Shown: piece after piece, positions 12,205-19,200 of the stretch
Layout: the number at the start of each line of letters is the position of its first letter
Position numbering within the stretch: the first letter of the stretch is position 1
DNA from: Sulfuricurvum sp.
GTDB taxonomy: Bacteria; Campylobacterota; Campylobacteria; Campylobacterales; Sulfurimonadaceae
Reading direction: 5' to 3'
Length of the DNA stretch: 64,000 nucleotides
NCBI GenBank assembly: GCA_028710885.1
Contig: JAQTTG010000003.1
Coordinates: 186,001 to 250,000 of the forward strand
Position numbers and translations under genes: made by a program
The notes under the pieces: model-generated
Told to the model about the DNA's origin: nothing
Databases searched by the model: none
What the model saw: only the letters and a program-made list of their open reading frames with translations

Positions 12205-12330
12205 AAGAACGATATACTATGTTCAAATTATACATCAAAATTAAAATTTTCTGCCTCGAAAGAGGCTAGCTTTAGTGCCCAAGCGGCTAGTGTAGCTATT
12301 TCGGGATGTATTTTGAAATAGCGTTTTTAA
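12205..12330 (+). ncRNA. Possible structured RNA or 5' leader upstream of ftsW
   Basis: Downstream of a TATACT box (about 12212-12217) lie three adjacent helices: GCCTC-GAAA-GAGGC (12253-12266, GNRA tetraloop), CTAGC/GCTAG (12266-12270 with 12286-12290), and GCTATTTC/GAAATAGC (12295-12302 with 12315-12322) followed by GTTTTTAAAT, terminator-like. It ends about 15 bases before ftsW. It could be a small RNA or an attenuating leader. It matches no riboswitch class I know; assignment is from folding by eye. Confidence 0.35.
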
Positions 12331-12342
12331 ATAAGTAGTAAT

Positions 12343-13521
12343 ATGCCTGATAAAAAATTATTTATATTAACAACTGCACTGATTACAATAGGGATTATTT
12401 GCTCGTATACTCTTTCAGCATATACCGTAATCTTGTTTGAATACGATGATTTCCATTTTGTATTGCGTGAATTAATCGTCGGTATTATCTCTATTTTATT
12501 GATGTGGTCGCTTGCACAACTCGATCCAGATATATGGCTTCATCGCTTAGGGTTAGGGCTTTTCTTTGGTGGAATCGTTTTGATGCTGATTATGCCGTTT
12601 CTCCCTGCATCGTTGGTTAGTGAAGTTGGAGGAGCGAAACGCTGGATTAAATTGTTTGGTTTTTCTCTCGCTCCGGTAGAATATTTTAAAATAGGATTTG
12701 TTTACTTTTTGGCATGGAGTTTTTCCAGAAAACTTGGACATCACGCTAATATTGGTGTAGTGGAAGAGTTTAAACGTTTTTTCCCGTATGCGGCCATATT
12801 CGTTTTGGTGATGTTTTTGATTGCATTTTTGCAAAATGATTTGGGTCAGGTTATTGTTTTAGCTTTGACATTGGCTTTTATGCTTTTTTTTGCAGGGAGC
12901 AGTTTCCGTTTTTTTATGACACTGATTGGTGGATCAGTCTCTTTTTTCCTCTTTTTTATTCTCACTTCTGAACATCGTATTAATCGGATTCTCTCTTGGT
13001 GGGCTACGGCACAAAGTACTGTGTTAGCTTTTTTCCCCGAATCGATTGCAAAGCATTTACGAATAGAAAATGGCGAAGAGGCATATCAAATTGGGCATTC
13101 ACTCAATGCGATTCACAATGGTGGAGTATTCGGTACAGGTTTAGGTGGTGGAACATTTAAATTGGGATTTCTAAGTGAAGTTCATACCGACTTTGTTCTA
13201 GCTGGTATCGCAGAAGAATTTGGTTTTATTGGTGTATCGGTTGTTACGCTCATTTTTATTATGATTCTCCATCGTCTCTTTAAAATTGCCAATCGATCTC
13301 ATAATGATACGGCTTATTTATTTAGTTTGGGTGTTGGGTTATTGATTACTTTTGCCTTCATGGTTAATGCGTATGGAATAAGTGGATTGACTCCGATCAA
13401 GGGGATATCTGTTCCATTTCTAAGTTATGGAGGATCGACAATGATGGCTTCGGCTATCGGAATCGGGATGGTATTAATGCTTTCAAAAAAGATTAAATAT
13501 CAAGCAGGTGATAAAAAGTGA
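12343..13521 (+). CDS. ftsW: Septal peptidoglycan polymerase FtsW (SEDS family)
   Basis: FtsW polymerises septal glycan strands from lipid II together with FtsI. The 392-residue protein is polytopic (about 10 membrane segments). SEDS signatures are GAKRWIKLFGFSLAPVEYFK, FLQNDLGQ, and near the end GLTPIKGISVPFLSYGGST. FtsW rather than RodA is preferred because murG follows and ftsI is nearby. ATG 12343 has only a weak ribosome-binding site (AGTAGTAAT), which fits control through the leader just upstream. Confidence 0.92.
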   Translation: MPDKKLFILTTALITIGIICSYTLSAYTVILFEYDDFHFVLRELIVGIISILLMWSLAQLDPDIWLHRLGLGLFFGGIVLMLIMPFLPASLVSEVGGAKRWIKLFGFSLAPVEYFKIGFVYFLAWSFSRKLGHHANIGVVEEFKRFFPYAAIFVLVMFLIAFLQNDLGQVIVLALTLAFMLFFAGSSFRFFMTLIGGSVSFFLFFILTSEHRINRILSWWATAQSTVLAFFPESIAKHLRIENGEEAYQIGHSLNAIHNGGVFGTGLGGGTFKLGFLSEVHTDFVLAGIAEEFGFIGVSVVTLIFIMILHRLFKIANRSHNDTAYLFSLGVGLLITFAFMVNAYGISGLTPIKGISVPFLSYGGSTMMASAIGIGMVLMLSKKIKYQAGDKK

Positions 13522-13616
13522 TCAATGCATTTAAACGTGTATGATCTTCTTGCGGGATAAAATTTAGTGTCAGTGTAGTCAAAGGGATATATATCGATGA
13601 CATGTAGGAGTAAACT

Positions 13617-14642
13617 GTGAATATTGTTTTTACCGGAGGGGGGACTGGAGGTCACTTGGTCATTGCTTTGGCATTAGCTGAAGCAGCAAAAGCAAGAGGA
13701 CACCACGTTATGTTTATCGGTTCCATGTCGGGACAAGATCATCAATGGTTTGGAGAAAGTACACTTTTTGAAGAGACCCATTTTTTGGATACAACCGGTG
13801 TTGTCAATAAAAAAGGATTTGCTAAAGCAGGTGCTTTGTGGAAGATTTTAAAAGCAGTGAAAATCTCAAAAAATTTAATAAAAAGTTTTAAAGCTGACGC
13901 CGTTGTAAGTGTAGGGGGCTTTTCAGCAGCACCAGCAGCGTTGGCCGCGCTGATAAGTAAAACACCTCTATATATTCATGAACAAAATGCAATTACCGGA
14001 AAATTGAATAAATTACTACGTCCATATGCAAAAGGTTTTTTTAGTTCGTATGAAGAGGGAAAATCTAAGTGCGATTATCCTGTCAGTGATCGTTATTTTG
14101 CAAATGCACGTGATCGTACTGAAGTTAAAACAGTTATCTTCTTGGGGGGATCACAGGGGGCAAAGTTTATTAATGACTTAGCACTGAAAATCGCTCCATG
14201 GATGCATGATGGGATGATAAATATTATTCATCAATGTGGTGTCAAGGAAGAAGATCGGGTAAAAGCGGCTTATCGAGAGCTTGGGATAGATGCTCAAGTT
14301 TATGGTTTCACGACAAAAATTGCTGAACTGATTGAACAGAGTGATTTGGCTGTTAGCCGTTCGGGGGCAAGTACCCTTTGGGAATTGTGTGCAGCACGTG
14401 TTCCTGCTTTTTATATTCCATTTCCTTATGCTGCAGCTGATCATCAGTTTCACAACGCCCAATATATTCTTAAAAATGATTGTGGGTGGTGCGAACGTCA
14501 AGATGAGGGGTTGATGGCAAAGTTACAAAAAGCCATTCGTAGTGATATCGCACCCAAAAGTCAAAGACTTTCTGAACTTATACAGCCAAATGGTGCGATG
14601 CATATTATTAAGAAAATAGAAGAGAGAACGATATCCCTTTAA
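13617..14642 (+). CDS. murG: UDP-GlcNAc:undecaprenyl-pyrophosphoryl-MurNAc-pentapeptide GlcNAc transferase
   Basis: MurG makes lipid II from lipid I on the inner face of the membrane. The 341-residue GT28 protein starts with the glycine-rich loop FTGGGTGGHLVIALALAEA and has a second one, FLGGSQGAKFIN (about residues 170-181). The UDP-GlcNAc-binding block AVSRSGASTLWELCAARVP and PFPYAAADHQ follow. The start is GTG 13617 after TAGGAG. It follows ftsW by 95 bases in the same direction. Confidence 0.96.
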   Translation: MNIVFTGGGTGGHLVIALALAEAAKARGHHVMFIGSMSGQDHQWFGESTLFEETHFLDTTGVVNKKGFAKAGALWKILKAVKISKNLIKSFKADAVVSVGGFSAAPAALAALISKTPLYIHEQNAITGKLNKLLRPYAKGFFSSYEEGKSKCDYPVSDRYFANARDRTEVKTVIFLGGSQGAKFINDLALKIAPWMHDGMINIIHQCGVKEEDRVKAAYRELGIDAQVYGFTTKIAELIEQSDLAVSRSGASTLWELCAARVPAFYIPFPYAAADHQFHNAQYILKNDCGWCERQDEGLMAKLQKAIRSDIAPKSQRLSELIQPNGAMHIIKKIEERTISL

Positions 14643-14668
14643 GGGGATGATTTACGGGACCTTTTTGC

Positions 14669-14674
14669 TATAAT
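14669..14674 (+). promoter_or_regulatory. Extended -10 element before leuA
   Basis: TTGCTATAAT contains a perfect TATAAT with a TG extension, 60 bases before the leuA ATG and in the gap after murG. No convincing -35 hexamer is seen at 17 bases; extended -10 promoters often lack one. Confidence 0.5.
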
Positions 14675-14733
14675 TGCGCCACTTATTGCCACCAGCAAGG
14701 GCAGTGAGGAGAGAAAATAGCAAGGAGTTTCTT

Positions 14734-16401
14734 ATGAAACACGCATCTGCGGGCAAATATCGCCCTTATCCTCAAGTTGATTTGCCGAATCGTATTTGGC
14801 CATCCAATACCATCACGCACGCCCCTATCTGGTGCAGTGTCGATCTTCGCGACGGAAACCAAGCGTTGATTACCCCGATGAATTTGGAACAAAAACTCTC
14901 TCTCTTCAATCTCTTGCTGAAACTCGGATTTAAAACCATCGAGGTGGGATTTCCCTCCGCGTCCAAAGTCGAATTTGACTTTTTGCGCACATTGGTCGAT
15001 CAAAAACTGATTCCCGATGATGTGACGGTGCAGGTGCTCGTCCAAGCGCGCGAACACTTGATCGATAAAACGTTTGAAGCGCTTGCAGGGGTCAAAAAAG
15101 CGATTGTCCATCTGTACAACTCTACCTCTGTGGCACAGCGTAAAATCGTCTTCGGAAAAGAACAGGACGAAATCATCGCCCTCGCTATGGAGGGGGTCGA
15201 TATGGTCAAAGCCCGCGCCCTTAAACACGACGGCGAAATTATCCTCGAATACTCCCCTGAGAGTTTTACGGGGACGGAACTCGAATTTGCCGCCCGTATC
15301 TGTAATGCGGTTACAGATCGTTGGGGGATCAGTGCTGAACGTCCTGTGGTCATTAATCTCCCCGCAACGGTAGAGATGGCGACGCCGAACGTCTATGCCG
15401 ATCAGATTGAGTGGATGAGCCGTCATTTGAGCAACCGTGAGCACGTATTGATCTCGACCCATACCCACAACGACCGAGGAACGTCGGTTGCGGCAACGGA
15501 GCTTGCTTTGTTGGCGGGAGCGGATCGTGTCGAGGGGACATTGCTCTCCAACGGTGAGCGTACCGGAAACGTCGATATCATCACCTTGGCACTCAATATG
15601 TATACCCAAGGGGTTGATCCGCAGTTGGATTTCAGCGATTTGGAGACAGTTGTTCGCGTCGTCGAAGAGTGCACTGACATGAAAACGCATGAGCGCCATC
15701 CGTACGTGGGCGAACTCGTCTATACGGCGTTTTCAGGATCACACCAAGACGCGATCAACAAAGGGTTGGCGTATCAGCGTTCCAAAGAAGATGCGTTTTG
15801 GGAAGTGCCGTATCTCCCTATCGATCCGCAGGACGTGGGGCGCAACTATGAGGGGATTATCCGTATCAATTCTCAATCGGGGAAAGGGGGCGTTGCGTAC
15901 GTCCTCGAAGATAAATTCGGCTATTCGTTGCCGAAGAAAATGCACCCTGAAATCGGGACAATCGTTCAAAAGGTGACTGACGAAGCGGGACGCGAGTTGA
16001 GCAGTGAAGAGATTTTGGATATTTTTGAAAAAACGTACTTCGGTGAACCGCATGACATCGAGTTTGTCGATTATTCAGTAGTCTCTGAGAGTGCAAAAGA
16101 GCATTTAGCAAAATGTGTCCTTGAGTATACTCATAACGGCAAGACAATTAAGAGCGAAGGGCAGGGGAACGGTCCGATCGATGCGTGTAAGAATGCGTTG
16201 ATGGTGGAATATTCACACGGATTTAAAATCCTCTCCTACTCGGAGCATTCACGCGGAGAACTCTCCAGTGCTGAAGCGGTCGCCTACATCGAGATCCAGA
16301 GCGATGGAATGGAGAAATTTTTCGGTGTCGGATGTGATAACGACATTACTGTTGCATCAATCAAAGCGATGTTTAGCGCTCTTAATCGGGCGTTTTCGTA
16401 A
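14734..16401 (+). CDS. leuA: 2-isopropylmalate synthase, yeast/actinobacterial type
   Basis: LeuA condenses acetyl-CoA with 2-oxoisovalerate, the first committed step of leucine synthesis. About 555 residues from ATG 14734, which follows CAAGGAG. The N-terminus KYRPYPQVDLPNRIWPSN and WCSVDLRDGNQALITPM are typical of the TIGR00970 (fungal/actinobacterial) subfamily, not the E. coli type (TTLRDGEQ). STHTHNDRGTSVAATELALLAG supplies the HxH metal ligands. The C-terminal regulatory (LeuA dimer) domain is present, so feedback by leucine is likely. Codon use is more GC-rich than in murG before it and the cassette after it; uvrB, alaS and dnaB show the same style, so this alone does not prove transfer. 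Confidence 0.93.
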   Translation: MKHASAGKYRPYPQVDLPNRIWPSNTITHAPIWCSVDLRDGNQALITPMNLEQKLSLFNLLLKLGFKTIEVGFPSASKVEFDFLRTLVDQKLIPDDVTVQVLVQAREHLIDKTFEALAGVKKAIVHLYNSTSVAQRKIVFGKEQDEIIALAMEGVDMVKARALKHDGEIILEYSPESFTGTELEFAARICNAVTDRWGISAERPVVINLPATVEMATPNVYADQIEWMSRHLSNREHVLISTHTHNDRGTSVAATELALLAGADRVEGTLLSNGERTGNVDIITLALNMYTQGVDPQLDFSDLETVVRVVEECTDMKTHERHPYVGELVYTAFSGSHQDAINKGLAYQRSKEDAFWEVPYLPIDPQDVGRNYEGIIRINSQSGKGGVAYVLEDKFGYSLPKKMHPEIGTIVQKVTDEAGRELSSEEILDIFEKTYFGEPHDIEFVDYSVVSESAKEHLAKCVLEYTHNGKTIKSEGQGNGPIDACKNALMVEYSHGFKILSYSEHSRGELSSAEAVAYIEIQSDGMEKFFGVGCDNDITVASIKAMFSALNRAFS

Positions 16402-16412
16402 CCCTCTCAATT

Positions 16413-16430
16413 ATTCCCGCGTTGCGGGAT
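16413..16430 (+). repeat. GC palindrome (CCCGC/GCGGG family) after leuA
   Basis: TCCCGC (16415-16420) and GCGGGA (16424-16429) form a 6-bp stem with a GTT loop, 12 bases after the leuA stop. It probably helps end leuA transcription and is one of several related palindromes in intergenic gaps. Confidence 0.55.
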
Positions 16431-16459
16431 CTAAACTTCTATTTTAAATCTACATCAAC

Positions 16460-16488
16460 TTGACTTTTGTGTAAAATCAAACTAAAAT
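16460..16488 (+). promoter_or_regulatory. Sigma-70-type promoter of the AT-rich cassette
   Basis: TTGACT (16460-16465) and TAAAAT (16483-16488) are spaced by 17 bases, the optimum. They lie about 50 bases upstream of the ATG at 16536. This suggests the three cassette genes have their own constitutive-type promoter. Confidence 0.6.
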
Positions 16489-16535
16489 CCATGACTATTT
16501 ATTAAGAATAATAAAAGTTATTCAGAAGGAGAATT

Positions 16536-17672
16536 ATGGAGTTGTTACCATTATTGCTTGGCTACAGATTAATATTATTGAGTGCAATAGGAGCAATTAC
16601 ATTTTTATTTTTTGTTTATAAAAAATGGAAATATATTGTAGAAACTTGGGATGGAGTTATGTTTTGGAATATGAACTTTTTTTATAGATGGCCATTGATA
16701 GGTAGAATGTCATCACACAAAAGAAGTTTGCATTTAAACAGTGAGAATGGTTGGTATGACGGTGAACGAAAACTTTGTGAAGATTTTTTTCCAAGATATA
16801 AACGATATGCAAGTTATACAGAAAAAGATTATATTAATTGCAAAAATTATTTAGCAAAAGCTGGAGAAACAGGTAGAAATCCAAGACCTTTGTGGATGTG
16901 GCTAGTTTTAATAGCATTTGTTGTCGGTGAAGCTGCTATTTTCTCAAAATTGATTCTCTCTTTTGCTGGGGAACTTTCAAACAACGATATTAAATGGGTC
17001 TCTTGGGTTATTGCATTTTTATTAGCCATGGTGCTACTTTTTTTGACAGAAAAAACAGGTCATGAACTCTATGTCAATACACTGATTAAAAAAGTAAAAA
17101 TTTGGCATAGTGATGATGTGAAATCAGAGTATAAGATTCCAAGACCAAATTTAAAAGTTAGTTTACTTAATAATGATTTTGATGACAATGATCCAGACTA
17201 TCAACAAATTTTAAATAGATTAAATGGTGTAAATGTGGAATTGAAGCCAATGTACGCTTGGGGTATTGGAACGGCGGTTATTGTAGGGATAATCGCTGTA
17301 ATAGCTTTTATAGAAAGATCTGCACTAAATAGTGACATGATAGAAACTTCTGAAGTAGGCGCTTATAGTAGTTATCTTTTTTATAGTGTGGTGTTTTTGG
17401 CAATTCAAGCGATGGGTGTAGGATTTGCTTATTTGTATAGTTTTGCTAGCAAAGAGGGTATGATCGCATGGAACTTGTCACATAAGTTTGTAAGTGTAGA
17501 AGATTATCTCAAATGGCCACATAGAAAAGCTGATAAGATAGCAGAAGTAGCGCAAGATAGACTAAGTCATTTACAAAAGTTTATCCTTAAAAAAGCTTCA
17601 AGTGATGAAATCAATTTAGCGCAAATGCATAAACGAACATTCAGAGCTTATGCGACGCAAGAGAAAGTATAA
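16536..17672 (+). CDS. Polytopic membrane protein of unknown function (cassette gene 1)
   Basis: 378 residues, start ATG 16536 after AGAAGGAG. About five hydrophobic segments are visible: residues about 5-28, 118-145, 153-172, 243-263 and 285-308. Between the first and second is a charged region with aromatic pairs (WNMNFFYRWPLIGRM), and a polar C-terminal tail of about 60 residues is rich in Lys and Gln. No enzyme or transporter motif is recognised. The gene is visibly AT-rich, favouring TTA/ATA/AAA codons. It overlaps the next gene by one base (TAATG), so the two are probably translationally coupled. Not identified. Confidence 0.75.
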   Translation: MELLPLLLGYRLILLSAIGAITFLFFVYKKWKYIVETWDGVMFWNMNFFYRWPLIGRMSSHKRSLHLNSENGWYDGERKLCEDFFPRYKRYASYTEKDYINCKNYLAKAGETGRNPRPLWMWLVLIAFVVGEAAIFSKLILSFAGELSNNDIKWVSWVIAFLLAMVLLFLTEKTGHELYVNTLIKKVKIWHSDDVKSEYKIPRPNLKVSLLNNDFDDNDPDYQQILNRLNGVNVELKPMYAWGIGTAVIVGIIAVIAFIERSALNSDMIETSEVGAYSSYLFYSVVFLAIQAMGVGFAYLYSFASKEGMIAWNLSHKFVSVEDYLKWPHRKADKIAEVAQDRLSHLQKFILKKASSDEINLAQMHKRTFRAYATQEKV

Positions 17673-18529
17673 TGAATACAAGATTATTATTGGTAGCTTT
17701 TTTGTTTGGATTGCTAACCGCTGGGTGCGGTAATACAGATAAAAAAGATGCAGTTGTTAAAGTTGATCAAAGTTGTTATGAACAATACTTCATTAAAACT
17801 GACAATTCCAATCCCATACGACAGGTTTTTATTATAGTTGATCAAACTACAGTTTTTAATGATGCTATCTTGAAAAATTTACTTGAAAAGGTGCAACCGC
17901 TTTTTATTGCAGGAAGTAAAATCACTTTGGTAAAATTTTCGACATTTACTGATAAATATTACACTTCTGTTGTCAAAGAAACATTTGTTGATACACCGTT
18001 AAGTCAAGAAGTAGAAGATGATACTCCGATAGCAAAAGTTAAAAAATTTAAGAGATGTATTGATATGCAATCGAACGATATAGCTAATGAAATGCCAACA
18101 ATGATAACAGAAACCATGAAAGATTCAAATAGCTCTATCGAGCAATCGGAAATTTTGAAAACATTAAAGGACATTGCAGATACAAAGGTACAAAAATCAA
18201 AAGCTCAAGAAAAAATTATTATTTTAGTTTCTGATATGGTAGAAAATTCTAGCATGACATCGTTTTATCAAAATAATAATCTGAAAGTAATTAACCCTTC
18301 TATTGAGCTGTCAAAAACAAAGGCTGCTGGATTGTTAAGTGATTTTGATGGTGCAAAAGTTTATGTTGTTGGTGCAGGCTTAGTAATGAATAGCCATACT
18401 AGCAGATCAATAGCTTCTATAAAAGAGCTAAAAGAGTTTTGGACAAAATATTTTGCTACGTCAAATGCAACATTGGTTGGTTTTGGAACGCCTGAACTGA
18501 TGGAAGACATTGTAGTTGATAAAAAATAA
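17672..18529 (+). CDS. Lipoprotein with VWA-like fold (cassette gene 2)
   Basis: 285 residues. A signal peptide ends in the lipobox LTAGC (lipidated Cys19), so the protein is exported and membrane-anchored. Residues about 50-60 (RQVFIIVDQTT) and 181-190 (KIIILVSDMV) resemble the first strand and the SDG-like strand of von Willebrand A domains, but the metal site is degenerate: D57-x-T59-x-V61 instead of DxSxS, and SDM instead of SDG. A further strand VYVVGAGL follows. It is cotranslated with the membrane protein before it. A sensing or adhesion role is conceivable, not shown. Confidence 0.72.
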   Translation: MNTRLLLVAFLFGLLTAGCGNTDKKDAVVKVDQSCYEQYFIKTDNSNPIRQVFIIVDQTTVFNDAILKNLLEKVQPLFIAGSKITLVKFSTFTDKYYTSVVKETFVDTPLSQEVEDDTPIAKVKKFKRCIDMQSNDIANEMPTMITETMKDSNSSIEQSEILKTLKDIADTKVQKSKAQEKIIILVSDMVENSSMTSFYQNNNLKVINPSIELSKTKAAGLLSDFDGAKVYVVGAGLVMNSHTSRSIASIKELKEFWTKYFATSNATLVGFGTPELMEDIVVDKK

Positions 18530-18534
18530 TTTTC

Positions 18535-19065
18535 ATGCAATTTCAAGATAATAAATCTTTTACAGCTCATCAAAACTATTGGATTTCTTTAAGTCTACTT
18601 TTTATTGGATCAATGCTTTTAGTAGCTTTGTATATGACTTATAATGAAGAGTATTTTCTTTACGGTGCTTATAGCACCTTTATATTTTTTCTTTACAAGT
18701 TTTTAGGTGGAAAATATATTATACGGTTTCTTCAAAATGGATTCAATACTTTGAAAATCATTTTTCTAAGAACTAAAGAGTTTTCATCGGATCATAGCAG
18801 AACCCTTGTTTTTATATTCGGTTCATTATTGACTGCACTTTTTACTTGGTATATTTTTTATAGTGGAAATTACTGGATAATTTTTTTACTTGCATTTATA
18901 ATTTATATTTTTTATCTTATAGCAACACATATTTCAGAAATAGTAAGATTCGTAATAACATTATTAATTATTCTTAGTGTTATATTTATGATAGGAATAT
19001 TTTCTTCTGACTCTTCAAATGATACTAATACTTCTAATGTAAATGTTATTAAAAAAGAAAAATAG
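18535..19065 (+). CDS. Small polytopic membrane protein (cassette gene 3)
   Basis: 176 residues starting ATG 18535, six bases after the preceding stop. Four hydrophobic stretches: about 17-36, 41-58, 95-110 and 114-150. The C-terminal tail is short and Ser/Asn/Lys-rich (SSDSSNDTNTSN). It is strongly AT-rich. No homologous family is recognised. Its place directly behind the lipoprotein suggests that all three products act together at the envelope. Confidence 0.62.
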   Translation: MQFQDNKSFTAHQNYWISLSLLFIGSMLLVALYMTYNEEYFLYGAYSTFIFFLYKFLGGKYIIRFLQNGFNTLKIIFLRTKEFSSDHSRTLVFIFGSLLTALFTWYIFYSGNYWIIFLLAFIIYIFYLIATHISEIVRFVITLLIILSVIFMIGIFSSDSSNDTNTSNVNVIKKEK

Positions 19066-19110
19066 CAATAAACAAAGTACATGATTTTTTTAGCGTGAAA
19101 TTTTGAAGGT

Positions 19111-19192
19111 AACTAGATTCTCAATCAAGTTAGGAATGACGAATAATATCTTCTTTCTCGATAACTGAGAGTGTTTCCGCCATTGGCGGGAA
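19111..19192. repeat. Paired palindromes between cassette and pbp1A
   Basis: An imperfect palindrome ATTCTCAA-tcaag-TTAGGAAT followed by GACG (about 19117-19141) is followed by TTCCGCC-att-GGCGGGAA (19175-19192) and ATGAGGAT. The last element resembles the palindromes after rpoC, after leuA and at 42398, the last of which is also followed by ATGAGGAT. Both cassette gene 3 and the convergent pbp1A end here, so it may act as a bidirectional terminator. Confidence 0.5.
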
Positions 19193-19200
19193 CATGAGGA

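Noticed and set aside
14683-15699. Long open frame (about 338 codons) antisense to leuA
   Set aside because: It mirrors the codon pattern of leuA, has no ribosome-binding site and its translation shows no recognisable motif; leuA is clearly the coding strand.
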